A stretch of DNA of 64,000 bases from Nitrospira defluvii (GTDB lineage: Bacteria; Nitrospirota; Nitrospiria; Nitrospirales; Nitrospiraceae). This document shows positions 8,125-17,467 of the stretch, piece by piece. Below the pieces are notes generated by a model. The model was not told the DNA's origin. It ran no database searches and saw nothing but the letters and a program-made list of their open reading frames with translations. The translations under genes and the position numbers were made by a program. Position 1 is the first letter of the stretch. Each line of letters starts with the position of its first letter. Where the stretch lies: positions 3,867,501 to 3,931,500 of the forward strand of contig FP929003.1 of NCBI GenBank assembly GCA_000196815.1. Direction: 5' to 3'.

Positions 8125-9483
8125 TCAGAACAATTGTTCGATTTCGCCCTTCGCCCGCGCAAGATTGATGCGAGACGCATTGAAACGGAACAGCGCCTCG
8201 ATCAGATTGTCACGCGCGCGCGCCACCGAGGTCTGGGCGTTCGTAATTTCAATATTGGTCGCGAGTCCGGCAGCGAAACGGTCCCGCGCAAACGTCAGTT
8301 CCTTCATCGCCAGGGATAATCCTTTCTCGGCCACCGCCACTTGCTGCGTGGATGAGTCGAGCGTGAGCAGCGCGTTTCGAACTTCAAGTGTCACCTGATC
8401 CGAGACGTCCTTCATACGGATCAGTTCCTGCCGCACACGGCTCCGGCTTTCGGAAATCCGTCCCTCCCGTTGTCCGCCGTCGAAGATGGGCACCGACAGC
8501 ATCAGCCCGACGGATCGCGTCGCCAAGGCTTCATCCGGCTTGAGCCCGATCCACCCATAGTCGCCGTTCAAGGACAGAGAAGGAATCCGCTCACTGGTCA
8601 CGGAACTGAGACTGAGCGACGCCAGCTTTTGGCGCGTGAGCTGCGCCTTCAATTCGGCGCGATTCTCGCGGGCTACCGACAGAGCCGTTTCGGGAGTTTG
8701 AGATTCGACGGTGGCGAGGGTGAGCTCGTCGGTCAACGTCACCGTGACGTTGAAATCGATACCCAACGCACGGATGAGGTTCAGCTTCGCGCTCTCGTGA
8801 TCGTTCTGGGCCACAAGGAGTCGCTGGCGTGTATTCTCAAGCTGCACTTCTTCACGTGTCACATCCAGCCCCGTGGCGACACCCGCCTGTTTTCGATCCT
8901 GCGCCAGCTTCAACAGCTGCTGACTGAGTTCGAGATCCGCCAGCCTGGCCTTCACCGCCGCTTCAGCCCTGGAGGCTTCCATATACAGAAGTCCTGCCGT
9001 AGCCATCACGTCGCGCTTGGTAACTTCGGCCTCAAATCCAGCCACATCGACGCCGGTTTTCGCCGCCCGCCAGCGCTGAATCAGACTCAGGCTGAATATG
9101 TTCTGCACGAGACTGGCCCGCGCGTTGTAGACATCGAACGGTTCGGTCACGGGTCGCTGCAGCCCCAAACCGGAAAGTCTGTCCGGTGGAAATCCAAAGG
9201 CTGCGAGATTGACGGTTTGATTGCTCCCGCTCATGAACCCGGATACGTTGGGCAATAGCGCCCCCAGGCTGGTACTGGCCGCCGATTGGGCCGCCACGAT
9301 CCGCTCTTTCAGCAACCGCACATTCGCATTATTGTCGATGGCGGCCTGAATCGCCTCGTGCAAACTCAATCGCAGCTCGGGGGGCCCGGGCGGCGGCTCG
9401 GCAGCCGAACCGGGAGTCCACGGCTGGACGATGAAGATAGAACACACCTGCGCCAATAAGCAGAGTCTCCATAACCGCCTCAC
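8125..9483 (-). CDS. TolC-family outer-membrane efflux protein
   Basis: Outer-membrane channel for the RND pump encoded upstream. It has 452 residues with a signal peptide ending near GSAAEPP, and two tandem outer-membrane-efflux repeats rich in long alpha helices (for example LHEAIQAAIDNNANVRLLKE and LSVARENRAELKAQL). The second repeat contains VPIFDGGQREGRI, a family hallmark. It starts at GTG with AAAGGAGGG upstream. A 246-bp gap separates it from the pump gene, so it may have its own promoter. The C-terminus ends at EQLF, matching the family length. Confidence 0.9.
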   Translation of the reverse strand: MRRLWRLCLLAQVCSIFIVQPWTPGSAAEPPPGPPELRLSLHEAIQAAIDNNANVRLLKERIVAAQSAASTSLGALLPNVSGFMSGSNQTVNLAAFGFPPDRLSGLGLQRPVTEPFDVYNARASLVQNIFSLSLIQRWRAAKTGVDVAGFEAEVTKRDVMATAGLLYMEASRAEAAVKARLADLELSQQLLKLAQDRKQAGVATGLDVTREEVQLENTRQRLLVAQNDHESAKLNLIRALGIDFNVTVTLTDELTLATVESQTPETALSVARENRAELKAQLTRQKLASLSLSSVTSERIPSLSLNGDYGWIGLKPDEALATRSVGLMLSVPIFDGGQREGRISESRSRVRQELIRMKDVSDQVTLEVRNALLTLDSSTQQVAVAEKGLSLAMKELTFARDRFAAGLATNIEITNAQTSVARARDNLIEALFRFNASRINLARAKGEIEQLF

Positions 9484-9729
9484 AGTACCCTCCTTTCAAC
9501 ATTGAGCAGGCAGACAGACCATTTCGGCATCCCTATCCATAGCGTATCGATCTGCAAAGATGACACCGTCCATCGCTTCGACGTTGAAGCCCGCCCCATG
9601 GCCGATGGAACGGGCGGATCGGCAGCGATCGGGGAGCAGCGTAGCGCCGAATCGTGGAGGTCCGCTACAGGCTTTCTCGCGGGGTTGTGGCAGATGGCGG
9701 CAGAGCGGCGGGACGGAATCAGCTTCGGC

Positions 9730-12700
9730 TCATCCCGGCTGGCTGCCCGCGACCGGCTGTGGCAGCTCGGTGTGCCCGGGTTTCGGTCTCAGGCCGGCAG
9801 GTGAATTTCGAGGGCCGCCGATCCACAGGTAGTAGAGCACGGGAATGACCACCAGCGTCAGCACCGTCGAGGCACCGACGCCGAACAACAGCGAGACGGC
9901 CAATCCTTGAAAAATCGGGTCGAGAATAATCACGAACGCCCCGACCATCAATGCCGCAGCCGTCAACAGAATGGGACGGGTCCGGATCGCGCCCGCGCGA
10001 ATGACGGCCTCCAACAGCGAGACCCCCTCCGCCTCCTGATGTTGGATGAAATCGACCAGTAGAATCGAATTGCGCACGATGATACCGGCGAGGGCGATAA
10101 ACCCGATCATCGACGTGGCCGTGAAATAAGAGCCGGTGAGCCAGTGACCGGGAAGAATGCCGATGAGGGTGAGTGGAATGGGCGCCATGATCACCACCGG
10201 CGTGAGAAACGATTGGAACTGCGCCACGATCAGCAAATAGATCAACAGCAGCGCCGCCGCAAACGCGATGCCCATATCTCGAAAGGTTTCATAGGTGATA
10301 TGCCACTCGCCGTCCCACTTCATCGCAAACCGCTGTTCCGACCAGGGTTGCACGGCGTAGTGCTGCGTCAATGCATAGCCTTCCGGCAACACCAGTTGCT
10401 CCAGCTTCTTCCCGATGCCCATCACACCATAGACGGGGCTCTCCCCCTTGTCGGGGCCCACTCCTCCTACATCCGCAATCACATAGACAACCGGCTTCTG
10501 GTTCTTGTGATAGATCGCTGGATCCCGCACGGTCTGTTCCACGCGAATCAACTCGGACAGCGGCACCATATGGCCGGCGGTCGTCCGCAATGAAATCTCG
10601 CCGAGATGCTCCAGGCCGGTCCGTTCGATGACCGGCAGGCGCAGTCGCACCTGCACGGGCCGATTTTCTTTGGGAATGTGCACCAGTCCCACGTCGGCGC
10701 CTTCCAATGCCAGTCGTAACGTCCGGACGATTTCCTCAGACGGAATCCCGGCCAGCGCCGCCTTCGCGCGATCCACGCTGAAGACATACTTCACCTGGTC
10801 GGCTTCGAGGTAATCATCGACATCGACGACGCCGACCGTCGTCTCGAACAGCCCGCGGACCTCCCGCGCAATCGCCCTCTGCCGCTCGTAGTCGGGCCCG
10901 TAGATCTCCGCCACCAGCACAGATTGCACCGGCGGGCCGGGTGGCACCTCCAGCACTTTCACATTCGCTCCGAAGGGCCGCCCGATGTCCTGGACCGCGG
11001 AACGAATCCGCTGCGCGATGTCATGGCTTTGCGCCTTCCGTCGTTCTTTGGCGACCAGATTGATTTGAATGTCGGCCTCGTACGGCTGGTCGCGCAGATA
11101 GTAGTGCCGCACCAGTCCGTTGAAATTGAACGGCGAGGCCGTGCCGACATAGGCCTGGTAATCGCGGGTCTCCGGAATCGTGCGCACGTACTGCGTCAGG
11201 GCCTTCGTCACCCGGGCCGTTTCCTCCAGCGTCGTGCCCTCAGGCATATCGATCACCAGCTGGAGCTCGCTCTTGTTGTCGAACGGCAGCATCTTCACCA
11301 CCACCGCCCGGGTATAGAACAGCGCAATCGACCCGACCAGCAACAGCGCGATGACCGCCAGCACAAGATAGGCGATGAGCGGATGCGACAACACCGGAGC
11401 CAGGAGCCGTTGATACAGGCGATAACTGCGGCTGCCCTCGAACGATTCGTGATCGACCCCGGCCATGTGCACACCGGGCCGGTAACAGGTCTGGCAGAAC
11501 CAGGGAATGACAATGAACGCGACGAGCAGAGACACGAACATGGCAATCGACGCATTCACTGGAATAGGCCGCATGTAGGGCCCCATCAAGCCCGAAACGA
11601 ACGCCATGGGCAGGAGCGCCGCAATGACCGTCAGGGTGGCAAGAATCGTCGGGTTGCCGACCTCGTCGACGGCAAACAGCGAGGCCTCGCGGTGCGGGCG
11701 AGTCCGCAGCGTGAGATGCCGGTAGGTGTTCTCCACCACCACGATGGCGTCATCCACGAGTATGCCGATGGAAAAGATCAACGCAAACAGCGTGACGCGG
11801 TTGATGCTGTAGCCGATGAGCATGGAAATGAACAGGGTCAGGGCGAGCGTGAGCGGAATGGCTATGGAGACCACCAATGCGGGGCGTAGCCCCAATGTCA
11901 GTCCGAGAAACACCACGACGGCGACCACTGCGATCAGGAGATGCCAGAGCAGCTCGTTGGCCTTTTCATCGGCGGTGTCTCCGTAATCGCGCGTGACCGT
12001 CACCCGCACATCGTCGGGAATCAGGGTTCCTTTGAGTTCCTCCACTTTTCGAATGACGCCCTGTGCAATCGTCACGGCGTTGGTGCCGGCCTGTTTCGCA
12101 ATCGCCACGGTGACCGCCGGGGATTCCGGTGAGGTACGTTCCTCGTGACGCGTCTCTCGCAATCCCTCCTGCGATTCACGCTTCACCAGCGACGAGCGAC
12201 CTTCCCCCGGTCCCTCGCCATGCCACACGTAACTGGTCGCTTCGGTCGGTCCATCGGTCACTTCGGCCACCTGGCGAAGGTATACCGGCCGTTGTTCGTT
12301 GACGCCGACGACCACCCCCTCCAGGTCCTCTTTCGAGCGGATGAAGCGGCCGGTCTCCACCAGAAAACTTTCATTCCGGCTTTCGAACCGGCCGGTGGGC
12401 AACGCGAGGTTTTCGCCCTGGATCACGCCGGCCACCCGCAGCGGCGTCAGGCCATAGGCCTTCAGGCGTGACGGATCGATCTGCACACGCAACTCGCGGC
12501 CGCGACCGCCCACCACAAAACCAGCGGCAGTGCCGGGGACCTTCTTCGCATCTTCCAGGACCTGATCGCCCAGTTGCCGCAACTGGAAATCCGTATACCG
12601 TTCACTGGACAGGGTCAGGGTGACGATCGGCACATCGTTGACATCCCTCGGTTTGACTTGAAACGGCTGAGCGCCGGGCGGCAGCAGGTCCTGGTTCGAC

Positions 12701-13062
12701 ATCAATTTGTCGTAGAGGTCCACCAGACTCTGCTCCATCGGCTCGCCGACATAAAACCGGACAATGATCAACGCCCCGCCGGGACGGGAGATGGAGTAGA
12801 CATATTCGACGGTCTTGATTTCAGACAGCTTGCGCTCAATGGGCTTGGTGAGTTGCTCTTCGACCACCTTGGCGGAGGCCCCGGGAAACGACAGCCAGAC
12901 GTCGGCCATAGGCACCACGATCTGCGGCTCTTCTTCGCGCGGGGTTAGGACAATGGCAAACAGCCCGAGCAGGAGGCTGGCGATGATGATCAATGGGGTG
13001 AGTTTGCTGCCGACAAACAGCGCCGCGAGGCGGCCGCTTACTCCAAGGGATGGATTTGTCAT
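9730..13062 (-). CDS. RND efflux transporter permease (AcrB/CzcA superfamily)
   Basis: Inner-membrane proton-driven pump of 1,110 residues with the usual layout: one N-terminal helix, a periplasmic porter domain, six helices, a second porter domain and six helices. Helix 4 contains LVDDAIVVVENTYRH near residue 440, with acidic residues for proton relay. The N-terminus (TPREEEPQIVVPMADVWL) resembles hydrophobe/organic-solvent-type pumps rather than CusA, so the substrate is uncertain. Oddity: residues about 284-313 form a polar, Arg/Glu-rich insert (EGRSSLVKRESQEG...) absent from usual relatives, whose DNA resembles dispersed intergenic repeats here. The frame stays open. The gene ends 246 bases before tolC. 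Confidence 0.93.
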   Translation of the reverse strand: MTNPSLGVSGRLAALFVGSKLTPLIIIASLLLGLFAIVLTPREEEPQIVVPMADVWLSFPGASAKVVEEQLTKPIERKLSEIKTVEYVYSISRPGGALIIVRFYVGEPMEQSLVDLYDKLMSNQDLLPPGAQPFQVKPRDVNDVPIVTLTLSSERYTDFQLRQLGDQVLEDAKKVPGTAAGFVVGGRGRELRVQIDPSRLKAYGLTPLRVAGVIQGENLALPTGRFESRNESFLVETGRFIRSKEDLEGVVVGVNEQRPVYLRQVAEVTDGPTEATSYVWHGEGPGEGRSSLVKRESQEGLRETRHEERTSPESPAVTVAIAKQAGTNAVTIAQGVIRKVEELKGTLIPDDVRVTVTRDYGDTADEKANELLWHLLIAVVAVVVFLGLTLGLRPALVVSIAIPLTLALTLFISMLIGYSINRVTLFALIFSIGILVDDAIVVVENTYRHLTLRTRPHREASLFAVDEVGNPTILATLTVIAALLPMAFVSGLMGPYMRPIPVNASIAMFVSLLVAFIVIPWFCQTCYRPGVHMAGVDHESFEGSRSYRLYQRLLAPVLSHPLIAYLVLAVIALLLVGSIALFYTRAVVVKMLPFDNKSELQLVIDMPEGTTLEETARVTKALTQYVRTIPETRDYQAYVGTASPFNFNGLVRHYYLRDQPYEADIQINLVAKERRKAQSHDIAQRIRSAVQDIGRPFGANVKVLEVPPGPPVQSVLVAEIYGPDYERQRAIAREVRGLFETTVGVVDVDDYLEADQVKYVFSVDRAKAALAGIPSEEIVRTLRLALEGADVGLVHIPKENRPVQVRLRLPVIERTGLEHLGEISLRTTAGHMVPLSELIRVEQTVRDPAIYHKNQKPVVYVIADVGGVGPDKGESPVYGVMGIGKKLEQLVLPEGYALTQHYAVQPWSEQRFAMKWDGEWHITYETFRDMGIAFAAALLLIYLLIVAQFQSFLTPVVIMAPIPLTLIGILPGHWLTGSYFTATSMIGFIALAGIIVRNSILLVDFIQHQEAEGVSLLEAVIRAGAIRTRPILLTAAALMVGAFVIILDPIFQGLAVSLLFGVGASTVLTLVVIPVLYYLWIGGPRNSPAGLRPKPGHTELPQPVAGSQPG
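12125..12212. repeat. Intergenic-type repeat carried in frame inside the RND pump gene
   Basis: The plus strand reads CTCGTGACGCGTCTCTCG, CGATTCACGCTTCACC and GCGACGAGCGACC. The same words recur in the noncoding repeats at 13091-13222, 21160-21195 and 24170-24210 (TCACGAGAGACGAACG, GCGTCACGAGCGACGA). Here they are translated as about 29 polar residues in the pump's periplasmic domain. A chance match of short words is possible, but the cluster is dense and the peptide looks foreign to the family. Confidence 0.55.
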
Positions 13063-13090
13063 TGGTCGACCATGATGCGCACGTCGTTCG

Positions 13091-13222
13091 TCTCTCGTGA
13101 AGCGTCGTTCGTAATGAAAGGTGACACTCTCCTGCGTTGATCGGCCAAGTGCCGGACCTCAACCGATCATTGGGTCGTCACATGCTTTCGGCATAGAACG
13201 ATCGAGTACGCTTCACGAGAGA
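13091..13222. repeat. Inverted repeat pair (14 bp) between adaptor and pump genes
   Basis: TCTCTCGTGAAGCG at 13091-13104 is repeated exactly as its reverse complement CGCTTCACGAGAGA at 13209-13222, 104 bases apart. GTCGTTCG flanks the left copy on both sides. The pair fills most of the 180-bp gap between the pump and adaptor genes. Similar words are found at 21160 and 24175. It could fold as a long hairpin in the operon transcript or mark a small mobile repeat. Confidence 0.7.
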
Positions 13223-13242
13223 CGTGGCTTCCCAAATGCGCT

Positions 13243-14331
13243 TCATGGCGCCTGAGGCGGCGATGCCACGGCCGTCATATCCTGCACCAACGCGCCGTCC
13301 CTGCCCTTGGCCCCGTCCACGATGACTCGCTCACCGGCGTCCACACCGGAGAGGACTTCAACCCCCTGCTCCAGCGTACGGCCGATCTTGACCCATCGGA
13401 GACGAGCCACCCGGTCGCTTCCGACCACGAACAGGCTGGCCAGCTCACCCCGCTCGATGAAGGCGGACTTCGGGAGGAGCAGCGTCGTGCTCATCCCTTT
13501 CTCCAGGCGGAGCCGACCGAACATTCCCGACTTGAGCCCGCTCGTCCTGGGAAGATCCACTTTCATCGTGAAGGTATGGGTTTGCGGGTCGCCGGCAGGA
13601 AGAATCTGCGACACCTTCCCCTTGAGGGGATCGGCACCCAACGCATCGATCACGACCGGGACCGGCGACCCGACCGACACCACCCGTACATCGCTTTCGG
13701 CCACGGTCGCTTCCAGCCGGAGTTGTTCGGGATCTTCCATCTTGAGCAGCGGCTGCCCGGGGGAGGCCAGTTCCCCGATCTCAACCTTCTTCTCCGTGAT
13801 CACACCATCGAACGGCGCTTTTACTATCGTGTAGCTCAGCTGCGCCAGGACAGCCTTGCGAGCGGCTTCGGCCACCCGCAGCCCGCGCGTGGCATTCTCC
13901 AACTCCTGCTTGGACACCGCATCCTTCCGGTAGAGGTCTTCCATCCGGGTCTGGTGCGCTTTGGCATTGTCGAGCTCCGCCGTCACCCGGGATAACTCGG
14001 CCTGCAAGTCACGATTGTCGAGCACCAGCAGGGTCTGCCCCTTGCGCACGACGCTGCCTTCGCGGACGAGCAGATTGTCGATGGTGCCCTGTATGCGGCT
14101 GGCCAACGTGGCTTGATAGACCGCCGTCACCTGACCGGTCACTTCGACCGTCACCGGGACCTGGCTGGTCTTCACCTCGATCATTGCCAGCTGGAGGGCG
14201 GGCTGAACGGCCGTCACCGACGGAGCCTCTCCGCTCCGGGGCGGCTGCTCAGACTGCCCGCAGCCTGCCGCGAGCAGGAGAGCGACCACAAGCCATCCCG
14301 CCGTCACAGATGCGTCATTATTCCTGAACAC
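13243..14331 (-). CDS. RND periplasmic adaptor (membrane fusion) lipoprotein
   Basis: HlyD/AcrA-type adaptor of 362 residues linking pump and channel. The signal peptide ends in a lipobox LLAAGC, so it is probably lipid-anchored at Cys near residue 24. Split biotinyl-lipoyl halves (ASRIQGTIDNLLVREGSVVRKG and APFDGVITEKKVEIGELASPG) flank an alpha-helical hairpin, followed by the beta-barrel domain. It starts at GTG and overlaps the end of the small DUF2892 gene by 14 bases, which suggests coupled translation. It is the expected partner of the 9730-13062 pump. Confidence 0.92.
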   Translation of the reverse strand: MFRNNDASVTAGWLVVALLLAAGCGQSEQPPRSGEAPSVTAVQPALQLAMIEVKTSQVPVTVEVTGQVTAVYQATLASRIQGTIDNLLVREGSVVRKGQTLLVLDNRDLQAELSRVTAELDNAKAHQTRMEDLYRKDAVSKQELENATRGLRVAEAARKAVLAQLSYTIVKAPFDGVITEKKVEIGELASPGQPLLKMEDPEQLRLEATVAESDVRVVSVGSPVPVVIDALGADPLKGKVSQILPAGDPQTHTFTMKVDLPRTSGLKSGMFGRLRLEKGMSTTLLLPKSAFIERGELASLFVVGSDRVARLRWVKIGRTLEQGVEVLSGVDAGERVIVDGAKGRDGALVQDMTAVASPPQAP

Positions 14332-14506
14332 CCAGCCTCCGCAAGAGCGCCATCATCGGGCACCAGCCGCTGAATGACGACTGGATCAGATTGGCCGCGA
14401 CGAACGCGGCGAAGTAATTATAGTAGGGATGTACTGTGGCGCCCAGCAGGACCGCGCCCAGGACAAACACCCCGGCGATCAAACGAAGCCATTCATTGAG
14501 TCTCAT
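14318..14506 (-). CDS. YgaP-like DUF2892 small membrane protein
   Basis: This protein of 62 residues has two hydrophobic helices and the family pattern MRLNEWLRLIAGVF at the start and FSGWCPMM near the end (Cys about residue 49). The same transmembrane domain is found C-terminal to rhodanese in YgaP. The ATG at 14506 is preceded by AAAGGGGG. It is the first gene of the efflux operon and overlaps the adaptor gene. Its role in efflux is unknown. Confidence 0.8.
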   Translation of the reverse strand: MRLNEWLRLIAGVFVLGAVLLGATVHPYYNYFAAFVAANLIQSSFSGWCPMMALLRRLGVQE

Positions 14507-14666
14507 GTGCCGCACCCCCTTTCTTACACTATATGAGTGAGCAGGGGGAAAAAGGATTCGACAAAAGCAGAAGTCCGCCATGAATCAAGGGCTTCCCTCG
14601 TCTTCGGCACACACTCTCTTTTCACCCCGGCAGCAACTTGAGCGCCGCCATCCCATACGCGAACGA

Positions 14667-15692
14667 TCAGAATCGATATTGCCCGCCGATGGAAACAATC
14701 GAGTCCTGAAAGTCGCGGAGGGCATTCGTCGAGCTGCGTTTGCCGTATTGAAAAGACAGCATCACCGTCGCGGCCGCTGACATCTGATACCGCAGTTCCG
14801 CAATACCCTGGTGCGTAGCATCGAACCGGCCCGCGTGTGTGTCGCCGGCGAGGCCGCTGGTAAATGTTTTTCGCCGGTGAATATAGGTGAACCCGAGATC
14901 CCACTGCCGATTGAGCCGGAACTCCGTACCGGCCGACACCATATGGAGGTAGTAGGACACGTCGTCCGCAAACTGCGTGTCCTTGTGACCGTCGGCCAGC
15001 CCCCGTTCATAGAGATAGGACAGCGTCAATGTGAGCCACTCCATGGCACGGTAATCGACGCGGGGGCCAAGGGTAAAAAACTTCGTATTCCGCTCCGCAA
15101 ATGAGTCGTTGTACCGCCTGAGCCCATACCGGGTAATCAGCGTGCCTGTGACGCTGTCCGTCAATCGGCGTTCGATTTCGGCGCGCCAATGGTGCGAGCT
15201 GACCCGCTCCTCCTGAATCGAGCGGGTGCCGGTGCGCCGCTCAAAATTGGGTCCCAGGAAGAGATTCGGCACATACCGATATCGCACCAGAAGCGACGTG
15301 GAACGGTCGAGCGAGAATCGGTCCTGGATACGGTAGTCGGCATGATTGAAGATCGGGTTGTTGGTGTAGATCGCCCCCTGGGCCTTCACGGAAAGTTCAT
15401 TCTTTCCCTGCGCCGTGGGCGTTGAGTGCACCACCTCCAGCGCCGGCTCCCAAATCACATCCTCCGGCTTCTCAGCCGACACCACGGTCGGCTGCGAGGG
15501 ATCTTCCGTCAAACGAAGTCGACGGGCGGAAGAAAACTGAAAGGCATCGGAGGTATAGCTCGTCTTCTGCTCGGCCACCGTCGACCACTCGGCCTGCGCC
15601 GGGGCATCCCACGCTCCAAGCAGGTACCCGCCCCCCAATGAGCACAGGGTGCGCAACAGGAGGTGTAGAAGCGATTGACGCCCTCGTCTCAT
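14667..15692 (-). CDS. Outer-membrane beta-barrel protein
   Basis: Exported protein of 341 residues with a signal peptide ending at APAQAEW. The mature part is a run of amphipathic beta strands with aromatic girdles (VRYRYVPNLFLGPNF, LSYLYERGL, LGFTYIHRRKT) and ends in GGQYRF with terminal Phe, as expected for BAM-inserted barrels. It resembles long-chain surface-lipoprotein-type or DUF560-like barrels, but I cannot name the family. The start ATG overlaps the stop of the TauE gene (ATGA at 15689-15692), so the two are translationally coupled. It may be the outer-membrane route for the TauE substrate (inference). Confidence 0.72.
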   Translation of the reverse strand: MRRGRQSLLHLLLRTLCSLGGGYLLGAWDAPAQAEWSTVAEQKTSYTSDAFQFSSARRLRLTEDPSQPTVVSAEKPEDVIWEPALEVVHSTPTAQGKNELSVKAQGAIYTNNPIFNHADYRIQDRFSLDRSTSLLVRYRYVPNLFLGPNFERRTGTRSIQEERVSSHHWRAEIERRLTDSVTGTLITRYGLRRYNDSFAERNTKFFTLGPRVDYRAMEWLTLTLSYLYERGLADGHKDTQFADDVSYYLHMVSAGTEFRLNRQWDLGFTYIHRRKTFTSGLAGDTHAGRFDATHQGIAELRYQMSAAATVMLSFQYGKRSSTNALRDFQDSIVSIGGQYRF

Positions 15693-16492
15693 CGAACGAT
15701 CTGGAACCCGGCCAGCTTCGCCACATTGACCACAATGAGAATCATCGCGATCGTGACCGTCACGGTGGCGGTGATTCTGCCCATTGTGGTCGGCGAGAGC
15801 AATGCTCCCACCCGCACCCCCACAAGCATGCCCGAGAGGCTGCCCACCAGCACCAAACCCGTCAACGGCCAATCGATCCGGCCGAATTGCAGGTGACCGA
15901 TCACACCGCTCAGGGAAATGAGTGAAATGATGGTGAGTGAGGTCCCGATGGCGACCCTGGTCGGGAATCCCAGCACGACGCTCAGCGCGGGCACGACCAG
16001 GAAGCCCCCGCCGACGCCGAACACCCCGTTCAACGTCCCCACCACCAACCCGATCGCTCCGACTTTGAGCCAGCAGGTCCGGGGGAAATGCGTTGCACAC
16101 CCCTCTTGCGGTTCGGTCTGGCTCATGAGGGCGCGCTGACGGGAAACGAGGGTGCGAGTGAGGAGCAACAGAAGACCGAAGCAGATCAGCAACACCTCAT
16201 CAGGCACGAGGTGGTGGCCAAAGGCGCCGGCCCAGGCTCCGGCCATACCCGTCCAGCTGAACGCGGCAGCCGCTTTGGGCTTGACCAATCCGTGACGCCC
16301 GTACTCCCAGGCGCCCAGCAGCGAGGAGGTCGCCACGATCATCAACGACATCGCCGCCGCCTGCCGCACGGGGATGCCTGCGATATAGACCATCATGGGC
16401 ACGCCCAGGATGGCGCCGCCCGTCCCGGTCGCGCCCAATTGCAATCCCATGGGCACACCGGCAAGTACGGAACGGATAGCCTGGTCGATCAT
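15689..16492 (-). CDS. TauE/SafE family anion permease
   Basis: Inner-membrane permease of about 268 residues with eight predicted helices. Two homologous halves are visible: MGLQLGATGTGGAILGVP near the N-terminus and LNGVFGVGGGFLVVPAL in the second half, the glycine-rich hallmark of TauE/SafE. Members export sulfite, sulfoacetate or other small organic anions. The ATG at 16492 follows only a weak AGG. It is coupled to the downstream barrel gene and lies 48 bases after another outer-membrane protein gene. An SQR-like enzyme lies 2.3 kb upstream, so sulfur-anion export is plausible but not shown. Confidence 0.88.
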   Translation of the reverse strand: MIDQAIRSVLAGVPMGLQLGATGTGGAILGVPMMVYIAGIPVRQAAAMSLMIVATSSLLGAWEYGRHGLVKPKAAAAFSWTGMAGAWAGAFGHHLVPDEVLLICFGLLLLLTRTLVSRQRALMSQTEPQEGCATHFPRTCWLKVGAIGLVVGTLNGVFGVGGGFLVVPALSVVLGFPTRVAIGTSLTIISLISLSGVIGHLQFGRIDWPLTGLVLVGSLSGMLVGVRVGALLSPTTMGRITATVTVTIAMILIVVNVAKLAGFQIVR

Positions 16493-16540
16493 GCAGGGCC
16501 TAGATGATGAAATTCTGGTAGGCCGGCGTGGCCATAACAC

Positions 16541-17467
16541 TCAAAACCGCACCCGGACGCCTGCACCCACACCATATTGAGGAGCCCCGTTGGAGAGCCC
16601 GACGAGCAGCGACGTGTTGATGTGTACCGATTCGTCCACCATGTAGTTCGCAACGGCCAACACATCTCGAGCATTGCTCACGGAATTCACCAAGGCCCGA
16701 TACTCTTCGTAAAATACGCTCACATGCAGGGCGTCCGTGACATCATGCCCGACTCCTACGTCATACCACCACTGATTTTTAAAATTGGTGCCCGGCGCGT
16801 CGCCAATGAGGTTGTATCCGGCATCCAGGTAGGCCAACCAGCGGTCGGCAATCGTCTTCGTGAACTCGAGGCCGGCCCCTTCGTCGAATTCACCGGTGCC
16901 AAGGCCGCGATCGGCATCGGCGGTCGGCACCTTAATGCGACCCGTCACCGCAACGAGTGGGGCCACGTCGCCTTCTTCGACGAGATAATAGCGTCCTCGC
17001 ACAATCACGTCACCCACCCCGCTGTCCGTCGTCGTGGATGACAGCGGACTGGCTCCCGGATTCTTCCCTCTGCCCGTTCCTCCGCTCACCGTGGAGGCTG
17101 CTCCGCCTCCTGTGCCGCTCGTTCGTGTCGGCACGCCGCCGACGAGTCTGACGGAGCCGGTGCCAGAGACGCTGACGAACGGGATCGTGACGCTCAGATC
17201 TCCGTCTCGAAACACTCTTCGGACGGTCAACGGAGCATAGAGGATGTTGGTATTGGTCGCCTCGCCGTAGGAGCCGCTGGAATAGTTCACGGTCGCCGTG
17301 ACACGCCATGGAACGGGAGGCTTGGGCGGCCCTTCATTCTCTTCAGTCGTCGCCCATCCGCTCGCTCCCAGCCCAAGACCGAGGAGGATCGCGCCTGTGC
17401 CGATACCCCACACACGAGATCCCCTTGCCGCCCTACCCGATCGGCGGCGGCGGGCCGGCTTTCGCAC
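16541..17467 (-). CDS. Phenol_MetA_deg-like outer-membrane protein
   Basis: Exported protein of 308 residues. An Arg-rich N-terminus and hydrophobic core precede WATTEE. The body resembles the MetA-pathway/transporter family: strands around VTIPFVSVSGTGS, GVGDVIVRGRYYLVEE and KVPTADADRGLGTGEFD. A Gly/Ser/Thr-rich loop (residues about 110-150) is probably surface exposed. It ends in VRVRF with terminal Phe. It starts at GTG directly after the stop codon of the preceding charged-protein gene, with GAGGTGG upstream. It probably carries hydrophobic or small solutes across the outer membrane. Confidence 0.75.
   Translation of the reverse strand: MRKPARRRRSGRAARGSRVWGIGTGAILLGLGLGASGWATTEENEGPPKPPVPWRVTATVNYSSGSYGEATNTNILYAPLTVRRVFRDGDLSVTIPFVSVSGTGSVRLVGGVPTRTSGTGGGAASTVSGGTGRGKNPGASPLSSTTTDSGVGDVIVRGRYYLVEEGDVAPLVAVTGRIKVPTADADRGLGTGEFDEGAGLEFTKTIADRWLAYLDAGYNLIGDAPGTNFKNQWWYDVGVGHDVTDALHVSVFYEEYRALVNSVSNARDVLAVANYMVDESVHINTSLLVGLSNGAPQYGVGAGVRVRF

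Noticed and set aside
9554-9567. GG-N10-GC site upstream of the TolC-like gene (GGTGT-N5-TTGC)
   Set aside because: The -24 half departs too far from GGCAC, and no sigma54 activator is near.
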